Shown here one piece after another: positions 7,890 to 16,131 of a stretch of DNA of 45,687 nt. The DNA is from Pseudoflavonifractor phocaeensis (GTDB taxonomy: Bacteria; Bacillota; Clostridia; Oscillospirales; Oscillospiraceae). Numbering within the stretch: the stretch's first letter is position 1; the number at the start of each line of letters is the position of its first letter. The notes under the pieces are model-generated. The model made no database searches, was not told the origin of the DNA, and saw nothing but the letters and a program-made list of their open reading frames with translations. Made by a program: the position numbers and the translations under genes. The stretch lies in NCBI RefSeq assembly GCF_016901735.1, contig NZ_JACLZC010000018.1:1-45687 (forward strand), read 5' to 3'.

Positions 7890-8330
7890 ATGCGTGCGGT
7901 TGTTACCCGGGTAAAGAACGCCTCGGTGGTCATTGACGGCAAGGTCAACGGCGCCATCGACCAGGGCCTGCTGGTGCTGCTGGGGGTGGGCCCCGACGAT
8001 ACCGAGGCCCAGGCGGAGAAAATGGCGGACAAAGTGTGCGGGCTGCGTATTTTTGAGGACGAAAACGAGAAAATGAATTTGAACCTGGCGGCGGTGGGGG
8101 GGAGCCTCCTGGTGGTATCTCAATTCACCCTGTACGCCGACACCCGCAGCCGCCGGCCCGGCTTTTCCGGGGCCGCCGCCCCGGCGGTGGCCATCCCCCT
8201 CTATGAGAAATTCATGGCCGAATGCGCCGGCCGGGGCTTCCGGGTGGAGCACGGGGAATTCGGCGCCGATATGCAGGTCTTTTCCCAGAACGACGGGCCG
8301 GTCACCATCCTGCTGGAGGTGGCCCCCTGA
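7890..8330 (+). CDS. dtd: D-aminoacyl-tRNA deacylase
   Basis: Dtd hydrolyses D-aminoacyl-tRNAs (and Gly-tRNA-Ala) in the cytoplasm, keeping D-residues out of proteins. At 146 residues it is full length. It has the N-terminal MRAVVTRVKNASVVIDG, the active-site SQFTLYADTRSRRPGF and the C-terminal Gly-cisPro signature region as NDGPVTILLE (usually NxGPVT). The ATG at 7890 has CAAGGAG upstream. It is the second gene of the operon. Confidence 0.95.
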   Translation: MRAVVTRVKNASVVIDGKVNGAIDQGLLVLLGVGPDDTEAQAEKMADKVCGLRIFEDENEKMNLNLAAVGGSLLVVSQFTLYADTRSRRPGFSGAAAPAVAIPLYEKFMAECAGRGFRVEHGEFGADMQVFSQNDGPVTILLEVAP

Positions 8331-8366
8331 CGGCCCGGGCTTTTATACTGAACGAGGTGATTTCCC

Positions 8367-8972
8367 ATGAAGATCAAAATGATGCAGGTGGGGCCCATCG
8401 GCACCAACTGCTATTTGGTGGAGAACGAGCTGTCCCACACCGCCGTGGTGGTGGACCCGGGCGGAGAAGGGGAGCGCATCCTGTCCGCCGCCAGGACCGA
8501 CGGGGTGACCATCCAGGCCATCCTCCTCACCCACGCCCACTATGACCACACCGGCGGCGTCCAGGCCCTGCGGGCCGCCCTGCCCGGCCTACCGGTGTAC
8601 CTCCATCCGGAGGACGCCGCTCTCCTGGGCACGCCGGTCTTTCCCGACGTGGGTCCCGTCACCCCCTGCACCGACGGGATGGACCTGCAAGCGGCCGGCC
8701 TCACCTTCCACGTCCTCCACACCCCCGGCCACACCCCCGGCTCGGTGACCTTCCAGGTAGAGGATGTGCTCCTCACCGGCGACACCCTCTTCCAGGGCTC
8801 CATGGGGCGCACCGACCTGCCCGGCGGCAGCTATACCCAGATCATGGCCTCCCTGGCCAAACTGGGCCGGCTGCCCGGCAACCTCCACGTGCTGCCCGGC
8901 CATATGGACCTGTCCACCCTGGACCGGGAGCGGGCGTCCAACTACTATATGAAGGAGGCGCTGGACGGCTGA
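8367..8972 (+). CDS. Metallo-beta-lactamase-fold hydrolase (glyoxalase II-like)
   Basis: A 201-residue stand-alone MBL-fold protein of the hydroxyacylglutathione-hydrolase-like group common in Firmicutes. The metal-binding motif THAHYDH gives His56, His58, Asp60 and His61. HTPGHTPGS supplies the next His, GDTLFQGSMGRTD the bridging Asp, and LPGHMD the last His. Members of this group hydrolyse thioesters or related substrates; the real substrate cannot be read from sequence. The start at 8367 follows an ACGAGGTG site 36 bases after dtd. Confidence 0.85.
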   Translation: MKIKMMQVGPIGTNCYLVENELSHTAVVVDPGGEGERILSAARTDGVTIQAILLTHAHYDHTGGVQALRAALPGLPVYLHPEDAALLGTPVFPDVGPVTPCTDGMDLQAAGLTFHVLHTPGHTPGSVTFQVEDVLLTGDTLFQGSMGRTDLPGGSYTQIMASLAKLGRLPGNLHVLPGHMDLSTLDRERASNYYMKEALDG

Positions 8973-8991
8973 GCCTGTCCCCTTGCCTGTT

Positions 8992-10485
8992 ATGAACCTC
9001 TATTTTCACGGTCACGACTATAAATACGCCGCCGAACAGATGCTTTTGACCCTCTTCCCCCAGGAAAGGCCGGTCTATCCCGACCATCCCCCGGCGGCGG
9101 GGGCGGACCGTCTGGTCCTCACCCTGGAGGAAGGGGACAACGGGCGTCTCACCGCCCGGGCCGACCTCCTCTTTCAGGGGCGGCGGGCCGCGGGGGAGGA
9201 CACGGGCTGCTGGACCGGCGGCGCGCTGGAGCGGGACCGGACGGCGCAGCGGGTGCTGAAAATGGCCTTTTACCGGGCGGGCACCCGGCTCTTGGGCAGG
9301 GAGCCCCCCTGGGGGGCGCTGACCGGAGTGCGCCCCGTGAAGATCCCCACCCGGGCCATGGCCGCCGGCGCGTCCCGGGGGGAGACCCGGCGCCGTCTGG
9401 TGGAGGACTACCGGGTGTCCCCCGGCCGGGCGGAGCTGGCCATGGACTGCGCCGACGCCAGTCTGAAAGCCGCCGCCTCCCTGAAGCCCGACGAGCTCTC
9501 CCTCTATATCGGCATTCCCTTTTGTCCCACCCGCTGCGCCTACTGCTCCTTTGTGTCGGCAGACGTGAGCCGCACCCTCAGGCTGCTGCCCCCCTTTGTG
9601 GACCTGCTGCTGGAGGAGGTGGACATGGCCGCCGCCATGCTCAAAGCGCAGGGCTTTTTCATCCGCACCGTCTACATCGGCGGCGGCACCCCCACCACCC
9701 TGAGCGCGCCCCAGCTGGACGCCCTGCTGGCCCGGGTGCGGGAAAGATGCGACCTGTCCCGCTGTACCGAGTTCACCGTGGAGGCCGGACGGCCCGACAC
9801 CATCACCGCCGAAAAGCTGGCCGTTCTCCGCCGCTGGGGGGTGGACCGGGTGTCGGTCAACCCCCAGACCATGGAGGACCACGTGCTTTCCGCCATGGGC
9901 CGGGCCCACACCGCCGATGACATCCGGCGGGCCTTTGCCCTGGTGCGGGAGGCGGGCTTCCCCTGCGTCAATATGGACCTGATCGCCGGACTGCCCCAGG
10001 ACACCGTGGCGGGCTTTTGTGCCTCCCTGGACGAGGTGCTGTCCTTCGGGCCGGAAAACATCACCGTCCACACCCTGGCCCTGAAAAAGGGTTCCCGTCT
10101 GCTGGGAGACGGCTCCGGCCCCGCGCCGGCCCTGCCGCCGGCGGAGGCGGTGGACGAGATGCTCTCCTACGCCTGGCGGTCGCTGCGGGCGGCGGGACAG
10201 CGGCCCTATTACCTCTACCGTCAGAAATACATGTCCGGCTCCTTTGAAAACGTGGGCTGGAGCGTCCCCGGCTGGGAAAACCTCTACAACATCTGCATGA
10301 TGGAGGAGCTTCACACCATCCTCTCTCTGGGCGGCGGCGGCATCACCAAGCTCATCGACCCCGTCACCGGCCACATTCAGCGCCTTTCCAACCCCAAATA
10401 CCCCCATGAATACCTGCAAAGCCGGGAAAAACTGCGGTCCATCAAGGCGCAGACCGCCGCCTTCCTGGCAGCTGGAAAGGAGTGA
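8992..10485 (+). CDS. hemZ: HemZ-type coproporphyrinogen dehydrogenase (radical SAM)
   Basis: An oxygen-independent coproporphyrinogen III oxidase-like radical SAM protein. From the ATG at 8992 it has 497 residues. The first 170 residues form the HemZ-specific N-terminal extension. The radical-SAM cluster motif CPTRCAYC follows at Cys178/182/185, then YIGGGTPTTLS, the EFTVEAGRPD strand and a HemN-like C-terminal part. Starts are ambiguous: a TTG nine bases upstream (8983) is also in frame and neither has a strong ribosome binding site, so coupling to the preceding gene 19 bases away is likely. No other haem gene is present, and proteins of this group are not always true coproporphyrinogen oxidases. 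Confidence 0.85.
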   Translation: MNLYFHGHDYKYAAEQMLLTLFPQERPVYPDHPPAAGADRLVLTLEEGDNGRLTARADLLFQGRRAAGEDTGCWTGGALERDRTAQRVLKMAFYRAGTRLLGREPPWGALTGVRPVKIPTRAMAAGASRGETRRRLVEDYRVSPGRAELAMDCADASLKAAASLKPDELSLYIGIPFCPTRCAYCSFVSADVSRTLRLLPPFVDLLLEEVDMAAAMLKAQGFFIRTVYIGGGTPTTLSAPQLDALLARVRERCDLSRCTEFTVEAGRPDTITAEKLAVLRRWGVDRVSVNPQTMEDHVLSAMGRAHTADDIRRAFALVREAGFPCVNMDLIAGLPQDTVAGFCASLDEVLSFGPENITVHTLALKKGSRLLGDGSGPAPALPPAEAVDEMLSYAWRSLRAAGQRPYYLYRQKYMSGSFENVGWSVPGWENLYNICMMEELHTILSLGGGGITKLIDPVTGHIQRLSNPKYPHEYLQSREKLRSIKAQTAAFLAAGKE

Positions 10486-10491
10486 CCCCTT

Positions 10492-11439
10492 TTGCCCTAT
10501 CAGCTCCGCGAAATCACCCAGGCCCTGGCCGCCGATCCGGCGGATTTTATGGCCCAGTGCGACCAGCAGTACCAGCAGCGGGTGCGCAAGGCCGCCGAAA
10601 CCATCCTCAAGCGCATGAAGGAAAGCCCCATCGTCCTCCTGTCCGGCCCCTCCGGGTCGGGCAAGACCACCACCGCCCTCAAGCTGGAGGAGGAGCTGGA
10701 GCGCCGGGGGGTGTCCACCCACACCATCTCCCTGGACAACTACTTCAAGACCATGGACCGGTCCACCGCCCCCAGAACCCCGGAGGGGGACATCGACCTG
10801 GAGTCCCCCCAGCTGCTGGATATGGACCTACTGGACGAGACCTTCACCAAACTCACCCGGGGGGAGGAGGTCATCATCCCCAAATTTGAGTTTTCCCGGC
10901 AGATGCGCAACGACGCCCGGGGCCGGCCTCTCTCCCTGGGACCCAACGAGATCGCCATTTTCGAGGGCATCCACGCCCTCAATGACGACATCGCCGGCCG
11001 GCATCCCGAGGCTACCACCCTCTATATCTCCGCCCGGGCCAATATCCTGGACGGGGAGGCCCTGCGCTTCAAGGGCACCTGGATGCGCATTACCCGCCGG
11101 ACCGTCCGGGATCTGAACTTCCGGGGGACCGACATGACCACCACCCTCTCCATGTGGCACAACGTCCGCCGGGGCGAAAAGCGCTACATCTCCCCCTTCA
11201 AAAACCGGGCCCATATCATCATCGATTCCTCCCTGCGCTATGAGGTCCCCCTCTTCGCCAACTACGCCTTCGCGCTGGAGGCGGCGCTGAAGGATCTGGA
11301 CCCCCGCAACCCCCGCTGGAAGGAGCTCCATGAGATGGTGGCGTCCTTCCGCTATTTCCCCACCGTGGACCCTGCTCTTGTCCCCGCCAGTTCCCTGATC
11401 CGGGAGTTCATCGGCGGCGGGAGCTATCATTATTCCTGA
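10492..11439 (+). CDS. Uridine kinase / phosphoribulokinase-family P-loop protein
   Basis: A 315-residue protein with an N-terminal helical segment of about 45 residues before Walker A GPSGSGKT (residues 52-59). Downstream are THTISLDNYFKT, typical of the uridine-kinase Asp-bearing loop, and a Walker-B-like AIFEGIHAL. Uridine kinases phosphorylate uridine and cytidine to monophosphates, but this longer form is divergent and its substrate is uncertain. The start is the TTG at 10492, supported by AAAGGAG upstream and by the 6-base gap after hemZ. Confidence 0.8.
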   Translation: MPYQLREITQALAADPADFMAQCDQQYQQRVRKAAETILKRMKESPIVLLSGPSGSGKTTTALKLEEELERRGVSTHTISLDNYFKTMDRSTAPRTPEGDIDLESPQLLDMDLLDETFTKLTRGEEVIIPKFEFSRQMRNDARGRPLSLGPNEIAIFEGIHALNDDIAGRHPEATTLYISARANILDGEALRFKGTWMRITRRTVRDLNFRGTDMTTTLSMWHNVRRGEKRYISPFKNRAHIIIDSSLRYEVPLFANYAFALEAALKDLDPRNPRWKELHEMVASFRYFPTVDPALVPASSLIREFIGGGSYHYS

Positions 11440-11474
11440 GCGTCCAAGTCAAACCATGAAAGAAGGCACGAACT

Positions 11475-12302
11475 ATGTCTGAATGCACCCACGATTGTTC
11501 CTCTTGCGGCGAGAGCTGTTCTGAGCGCACCGAGGCCCAGAGCTTTGAGGCCCCCGCCAATCCCCTCTCCCACGTCGGCAAGGTCATCGCCGTAGTCAGC
11601 GGCAAGGGCGGCGTCGGCAAGAGCCTGGTCACCTCCTCTCTGGCGGTGGCCATGCAGCAGCGGGGCAAACAGGTCGGCATCCTGGACGCCGACATCACCG
11701 GCCCCTCCATCCCCAAGGCCTTTGGCCTCCACCAGCGGGCCACCGCCGACGACAACGGCATTTATCCCGTCATCTCCCAGAGCGGCATCAAGGTCATGAG
11801 CCTCAACCTCCTCATGGAGAACGAGAGCGACCCGGTGGTGTGGCGCGGTCCGGTCATCGCCGGCGCCGTCAAGCAGTTCTGGACCGATGTGGTCTGGGGC
11901 GATCTGGACTATCTCTTTGTGGATATGCCGCCCGGAACGGGCGACGTGCCCCTGACTGTGTTCCAGTCCCTGCCGGTGGACGGCATCATCGTGGTGACCT
12001 CCCCCCAGGACCTGGTGCGCATGATCGTGGGCAAGGCCCTGCGCATGGCCGAGCTGATGAACATTCCCATCCTGGGTCTGGTGGAGAATTACAGCTACTA
12101 CCAGTGCGAAAACTGCGGCAAGCGCCACGCCATTTTCGGCGAGAGCCACATCAACACCGTGGCCTCCAACCACGGCCTGAAGGTGCTGGCCCGGCTGCCG
12201 GTGGACCCCAAGGTGGCCGCCTCCTGCGACAAGGGCTCCATTGAGCGTTTGGAGACCAACTACCTGACGGATGTGGCCCGTCAGCTGGACGAAATGAACT
12301 GA
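11475..12302 (+). CDS. Mrp/Nbp35-family iron-sulfur cluster carrier ATPase
   Basis: A 275-residue deviant-Walker (SIMIBI) P-loop ATPase that binds and transfers [4Fe-4S] clusters. It starts with a cysteine cluster (Cys4, Cys8, Cys11, Cys15) resembling the N-terminal ferredoxin-like motif of Nbp35. The deviant Walker A GKGGVGKS is at residues 43-50. DADITGPSIP, VDMPPGTGDVPL and the bridging-cluster motif CENC (Cys211/Cys214) follow. Plain bacterial Mrp often lacks the N-terminal cysteines. It is the last gene of the operon and ends at a strong hairpin. Its presence fits an anaerobe rich in iron-sulfur enzymes such as HemZ, MiaB and PFOR. Confidence 0.9.
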   Translation: MSECTHDCSSCGESCSERTEAQSFEAPANPLSHVGKVIAVVSGKGGVGKSLVTSSLAVAMQQRGKQVGILDADITGPSIPKAFGLHQRATADDNGIYPVISQSGIKVMSLNLLMENESDPVVWRGPVIAGAVKQFWTDVVWGDLDYLFVDMPPGTGDVPLTVFQSLPVDGIIVVTSPQDLVRMIVGKALRMAELMNIPILGLVENYSYYQCENCGKRHAIFGESHINTVASNHGLKVLARLPVDPKVAASCDKGSIERLETNYLTDVARQLDEMN

Positions 12303-12306
12303 CAGA

Positions 12307-12338
12307 AGAAATCCCCGTCCGTTGGGACGGGGATTTCT
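12307..12338. terminator. Bidirectional terminator between the Mrp gene and the M20 peptidase gene
   Basis: Perfect 14-bp stem (12307-12320 with 12325-12338; core AATCCCCGTCC) around the loop GTTG, between two convergent genes. Confidence 0.8.
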
Positions 12339-12343
12339 CTTGC

Positions 12344-13798
12344 TCAAATACCCCCCACCGTCTCCGCCAGCAGGGCGGCGTAGCGGGGGAGGGTGTCCAG
12401 TCTGGCCCGCTCGTCCACCGAGTGGGCGTCCAGGATGTCGGGTCCGGTGCTGACCAGGTGCATGGCCGGGTTTTTGGCCCCCAGTACCGACGGCTCCAGC
12501 CCCACATGGACGGCGGACACCTCCATCTCCCGTCCCTCCACCCGGCGGAAGGCGGCGCACACCCGCCCCACCAGCGGGTCCTCCGGACTGCCCGGCCAGC
12601 CGGGATAGCGGGAGAGGGCCGAGAGGGTAAAGCCGTGGCGTCGGGCGTTTTCATCGTGGGCGGCGGCCAGGCGGTCCTCCTCCCGCTGGTCGGCGCAGCG
12701 CAGGAAGGCCATGACCCCCAGCGTTTTTCCCTCCCGCTCCACCTTGCCCAGATTGGCCGACGCGCCGGGCACGGCGGGGAAGCGGGGGTGCATGGCGCAG
12801 ACCCCGTTGAAGAGGGTGGCCAGAAAGTCCAGCGCGTCCCGGGCGCAGTCCGCCGTCCAGACCTTGCGGGGCAGGGGGACCGCCCGGAGGGGAAAGCGCA
12901 GATGGGGGTCGGTCTCCCGGTGGGCCTCACCGGCCGCGGCGGCAAAGTCCGCCCAGCGCCGGCGGAACCAATCCGCCCGGCCGTCAGGCAGCACCACCAC
13001 CGCCTCCGCCCGGCCGGGGATGGCGTTGTGGGCCGTCCCGCCGGAGAATTCCGCCACGGCGCACCCGGCGTCCCGCAGAAAGCCGGCCAGCGCCTGGATG
13101 GCGTTGATCCGTCCCCGGTGGATGTCGTCGCCGGAGTGGCCCCCGGTCCCGCCGGAGATCTCTACCGCCAGGGCGGTCCCGGCGGGGCAGTCCGTCTCTT
13201 CCATGGTCCGGCGGTAGCTCTCCCGCCGGCCGCCGGCAGAACCGGCAATGGCCCGTCCGTAGTGGAAGCCGTCGGTGTTCAGAAGGCCCCATGCGCCCTC
13301 CAGCCAGCGGGGCGGCACCTGAGCCGCTCCCACCAGCCCCACCTCCTCCGCCGTGGTGAAGAGGAGGCGGAGAGGCCCGTGGGGCACTCCCTTTTGGAGA
13401 AGCCACAGCACCGCCGCATTGCCCAGATGGTTGTCCGCCCCCAGGGAGGACCGGCCGTCGGTACGCACAAAGCCGTCCCTTACCCGGATGACCGGGGCGT
13501 CGGTCAGCCTGTCAAAGCCGCTCCCCGGCCGGACGGCGCATACCATGTCCATATGCCCCTGCAATACCAGCAGGGGACGGTCCTCCCGGCCGGGCGTGGG
13601 GGGGACGGAGACGAGCAGGTTGCCCGCTCCGTCCCGCTCCGCCGGTCCGATTCCCAGGGCCTCCAAAAAAGCCTCCAGCGCTTTACCCGCCGCTTCCTCG
13701 TGGCCCGACGGCCGGGGACAGCGGGAAATCTGCCGGAAAATCTCCAAAATTTCCTCCGTGATCTGTTGGGCCCCGCCCAGCGCTTCCACCGCGTCCAT
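12344..13798 (-). CDS. M20-family dipeptidase, PepD (aminoacyl-histidine dipeptidase)-like
   Basis: A 484-residue cytosolic di-zinc peptidase that probably cleaves dipeptides. The M20 metal ligands and catalytic residues are in place: GHMDMVC (His82, Asp84), LGADNHLG (Asp122), the general-base pair AEEVGLVG (Glu151/Glu152), LNTDG (Asp176) and a C-terminal STGPDILDAHS that supplies the last His. The lid domain in between carries GGTGGHSGDDI, typical of the PepD branch. The ATG at 13798 (MDAVEALGG) with GGAGGG upstream is preferred to the longer frame beginning at 13852, which would add a lysine-rich, non-conserved leader. It follows a membrane-protein gene by 57 bases on the same strand. Confidence 0.9.
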   Translation of the reverse strand: MDAVEALGGAQQITEEILEIFRQISRCPRPSGHEEAAGKALEAFLEALGIGPAERDGAGNLLVSVPPTPGREDRPLLVLQGHMDMVCAVRPGSGFDRLTDAPVIRVRDGFVRTDGRSSLGADNHLGNAAVLWLLQKGVPHGPLRLLFTTAEEVGLVGAAQVPPRWLEGAWGLLNTDGFHYGRAIAGSAGGRRESYRRTMEETDCPAGTALAVEISGGTGGHSGDDIHRGRINAIQALAGFLRDAGCAVAEFSGGTAHNAIPGRAEAVVVLPDGRADWFRRRWADFAAAAGEAHRETDPHLRFPLRAVPLPRKVWTADCARDALDFLATLFNGVCAMHPRFPAVPGASANLGKVEREGKTLGVMAFLRCADQREEDRLAAAHDENARRHGFTLSALSRYPGWPGSPEDPLVGRVCAAFRRVEGREMEVSAVHVGLEPSVLGAKNPAMHLVSTGPDILDAHSVDERARLDTLPRYAALLAETVGGI

Positions 13799-13855
13799 GC
13801 TCCCATCCCTCCGTTTTTTCTCTATCTTATCCCTCTTTTTCTCCCTTGGCAAGAC

Positions 13856-14398
13856 TTACGGTCCAATCACCGCCCACAGGCCCAGCAACGCCAGCAGTCC
13901 GCCGCCCAGGGGCGCCAGCCACCGCCCGCCCAGCCGCAGGCCCGCCGTCCGGCCCAGAGCCAGCGCACCCAGGGTCACGGCAAAGTTGCATCCCATTCCC
14001 CACAGCACATCCACGCCCATGGCGCCCGCCGCCGCGCCGGCCGCGGCGTTGTTCACCCCCAGCGCCGCCGCCAGGGCGCACCAGGCCCACCAGCTTTCCT
14101 CCATCGGCGCTTCCTCCGCGCCCGCGCCGCCCCGCAGGGCGTCCAGCACGCACCACAGACCCACCGCCAGCAGCGCCACGCCGCCCAGCCGTTCCGCCCG
14201 GCCCAGCTGCCACAGCGCCGCCGCCGTATGTCCCACCGCCAGCGACAGACCCGTCACCAGCGTCGTCAGCGCCGCCAGCGTCAGCGCCTGCCGCCGGCTG
14301 ATCCGCTGCCCCCGGCTCCTGGCCACCGCCGCCAGCAGCACCGTATCCAAATTGCAAGCCAGCGTAAACGAGAGCGCCGGCCATATCGCATCAAACAT
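13856..14398 (-). CDS. MntP/YtaF-family multipass membrane protein
   Basis: A 180-residue protein with six predicted membrane segments in two related halves, as in the manganese exporter MntP and the sporulation protein YtaF. The first half keeps the family aspartate in a SLDxF-like position (ACNLDTVLL). In the second half the matching aspartate appears to be Asn (LGVNNAAAG). The loop ARSRGQRISRRQALTL resembles YtaF. Manganese export is therefore not certain. The ATG at 14398 has GGAGGAATG upstream. No yybP-ykoY-like leader is visible. Confidence 0.65.
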   Translation of the reverse strand: MFDAIWPALSFTLACNLDTVLLAAVARSRGQRISRRQALTLAALTTLVTGLSLAVGHTAAALWQLGRAERLGGVALLAVGLWCVLDALRGGAGAEEAPMEESWWAWCALAAALGVNNAAAGAAAGAMGVDVLWGMGCNFAVTLGALALGRTAGLRLGGRWLAPLGGGLLALLGLWAVIGP

Positions 14399-14530
14399 GG
14401 TTCATTCCTCCCGGTCCATCTTATGAGCCCGGCGGAAGGTGGTGCCCTTCTTCCACTGGCCGGCGGCGGCCTTTGTGTGGTATACTGAAAAGCCGGAATG
14501 GACTTTTGCCCGAAAGGACGGTTTTGTTTT

Positions 14531-15115
14531 ATGAGCGCCCGTGAGGAATTTATCGAGCTGTACACCACCCATATCCACCGGGACGGCAGCGCCGCCCTGC
14601 TGGACTACCTGACCAGCAGGAGCGACTTTTTTACCGCCCCCGCCTCCGCCCGGTTTCACGGCGCCTACGCCGGCGGCCTGTGCGACCACAGCGTCAACGT
14701 CTACCACTGTCTCACCGATTACCTCGCCCGGGAACGGGTCCAGGAGCTGTACGGCCTGGACTATCCCCCGGAGAGCGTGGCGGTGGTGTCCCTCCTCCAT
14801 GACCTGTGCAAGATCGGCTGCTACAAAAGCGGCACCCGCAACGTGAAAAATGCTGAGGGCAAGTGGGAGGCGGTGCCCACCTTCCACTTTGAGGACCCCT
14901 TGCCCTATGGCCACGGGGAAAAGAGCGTCTACATCATCAGCGGCTTTATGCGCCTGACCCGGGAGGAGGCCATGGCCATCCGGTGGCACATGGGCTTTTC
15001 CGGCAGCGAGGACCCCCGGACCATCGGGCAGGCCCTGGAGCAGTATCCCCTGGCCTTTGCCCTGAGCGTGGCCGACATGGAGGCCACCTATTTTCTGGAG
15101 GGGGAGCGGGTCTGA
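14531..15115 (+). CDS. HD-domain phosphohydrolase
   Basis: A 194-residue protein of the HD metal-dependent phosphohydrolase superfamily. Ligands seen: GLCDHSVNVY (His53), LLHDLCKIG (His90-Asp91) and a later IRWHMG, in the usual H...HD...H order. Similar stand-alone HD proteins act on nucleotides or cyclic nucleotides, but the substrate is not readable here. The ATG at 14531 is used because upstream codons are not conserved in character; AAAGGA lies 13 bases before it, which is loose spacing. A TATACT box is at 14481. A zinc-ribbon membrane protein follows 56 bases later. Confidence 0.75.
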   Translation: MSAREEFIELYTTHIHRDGSAALLDYLTSRSDFFTAPASARFHGAYAGGLCDHSVNVYHCLTDYLARERVQELYGLDYPPESVAVVSLLHDLCKIGCYKSGTRNVKNAEGKWEAVPTFHFEDPLPYGHGEKSVYIISGFMRLTREEAMAIRWHMGFSGSEDPRTIGQALEQYPLAFALSVADMEATYFLEGERV

Positions 15116-15120
15116 CGGCG

Positions 15121-15149
15121 TTGCCAGCCCTCCGCCGGTCTGGTATAAT
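15121..15149 (+). promoter_or_regulatory. Putative sigma-A promoter for the zinc-ribbon/shikimate kinase pair
   Basis: TTGCCA (15121-15126), 17-base spacer, TATAAT (15144-15149), 22 bases before the ATG of the zinc-ribbon gene and just after the HD gene stop. Confidence 0.65.
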
Positions 15150-15171
15150 AGGGAGAAAAGGAGGGAGTCTC

Positions 15172-15501
15172 ATGGATCTCATTACTTGCAGTGAGTGCGG
15201 CAAGCACTATGACTATGACAAGGACGAATTTTGTCCCAAATGCGGCGTATATAACCCCTCCAGCCAGCATAAGGCGTCCATGCGCGCCAGGCCCGCCTCT
15301 CGTCCGGCTGCCCGCCCGGCCGCCAACAGAGGGTATCCGTCTCCGTTCCGGCAGGAGACACGCTCCGCCCGGAGCGCCGGCCAGGGGTCTGAGGGGAAAA
15401 AGAAGGGGCTCACCCTGTCCCAGATCATCATTATTCTGGTGGCCATCTACTTCCTCATCAGCTTTCTGATCCCCCTCTCCCGCATGGCCTTCCTTTTCTG
15501 A
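15172..15501 (+). CDS. Small zinc-ribbon membrane protein
   Basis: A 109-residue protein of unknown function. An N-terminal zinc ribbon (Cys6, Cys9, Cys21, Cys24 in CSECG...FCPKCG) is followed by a basic Arg/Pro/Ala linker and one C-terminal membrane helix (IIIILVAIYFLISFLIPL). It is probably anchored with the ribbon in the cytoplasm. The start has AAAAGGAGG upstream and is 22 bases from a good promoter. It precedes the shikimate kinase gene by 21 bases. Confidence 0.75.
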   Translation: MDLITCSECGKHYDYDKDEFCPKCGVYNPSSQHKASMRARPASRPAARPAANRGYPSPFRQETRSARSAGQGSEGKKKGLTLSQIIIILVAIYFLISFLIPLSRMAFLF

Positions 15502-15522
15502 ACGAATGGAGGTTTTCCGCTT

Positions 15523-16023
15523 TTGAAAAACATTACGCTTATCGGTATGCCCGGCTCAGGCAAGAGCACCATCGGGGTGCTGCTGGCCAAGTCCCTGGGC
15601 TTCGGCTTTATCGACACCGACCTGGTCATCCAGCAGCAGCAGGGCGTCCTGCTCCAGCAGGTGCTGGACCGGGTGGGCACGGAGGCTTTTCTCGATCTGG
15701 AGGCCGACGCCATCGCCGGCGTGGTCTGTGACCGGTGCGTCATCGCGCCGGGCGGCAGCGTGGTCTGCCGGGAAAAGGGCATCCGGCATTTGAAGGACAT
15801 CAGCACGGTGGTTTATCTGGACATCCCCTGCGGCGTGCTGGAGCAGCGCATCCAGAACATGGGCTCCCGTGGCATCGCCTTCCAGCCCGGCGAGACCCTG
15901 GCCGACGTGTACCGCTACCGCGCCCCTCTGTACCGGCGCTACGCCGACCTCATTGTGGACGGCGACCAGCGCTCCCTGGAAGCCTCCCTCTCCGCCGTGC
16001 TCCAGGCCCTCATCGGCGTATAA
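15523..16023 (+). CDS. aroK: Shikimate kinase-like protein
   Basis: A 166-residue P-loop kinase of shikimate kinase size; the enzyme phosphorylates shikimate to shikimate-3-phosphate on the route to chorismate. Walker A GMPGSGKST is at residues 8-16, the substrate-binding DTD near residue 34, GGSVVC is the substrate Gly loop, and RYADLIVDGD is the C-terminal signature. The lid segment (GSRGIAFQPGE) does not show the usual RPLL, so the family is secure and the exact substrate slightly less so. The start is the TTG at 15523 with TGGAGG upstream. A strong terminator follows. Confidence 0.8.
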   Translation: MKNITLIGMPGSGKSTIGVLLAKSLGFGFIDTDLVIQQQQGVLLQQVLDRVGTEAFLDLEADAIAGVVCDRCVIAPGGSVVCREKGIRHLKDISTVVYLDIPCGVLEQRIQNMGSRGIAFQPGETLADVYRYRAPLYRRYADLIVDGDQRSLEASLSAVLQALIGV

Positions 16024-16028
16024 AAAAC

Positions 16029-16073
16029 GCAGTCCCGGACGAAACATCACGTCCGGGACTGCTTCTTTTTTCT
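16029..16073 (+). terminator. Rho-independent terminator after the shikimate kinase gene
   Basis: Perfect 13-bp stem GCAGTCCCGGACG with its complement (16029-16041/16050-16062), 8-base loop, then TTCTTTTTTCT. Confidence 0.9.
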
Positions 16074-16080
16074 CATAAAG

Positions 16081-16110
16081 CAGCGCGTCCCTTTTCAGGG
16101 GGACGCGCTG
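16081..16110 (-). terminator. Hairpin downstream of the LPXTG gene
   Basis: Stem CAGCGCGTCCC with its complement around a short T-rich loop, 22 bases beyond the stop of the convergent LPXTG gene. The U-tract on that strand is weak, so termination may also rely on the neighbouring hairpin. Confidence 0.5.
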
Positions 16111-16131
16111 CGCTGTCAGGAGGGGAGAGGA

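Noticed and set aside
12422..14488. A long plus-strand frame across the M20 peptidase and the MntP-like gene
   Set aside because: It spans two genes and the gap between them and shows no protein-like pattern. Both minus-strand proteins have clear family motifs.
15523..16023. Adenylate or gluconate kinase instead of shikimate kinase
   Set aside because: Size, the GMPGSGKST loop, the DTD motif and RYADLIVDGD fit the shikimate kinase group better, though substrate choice is not proven.
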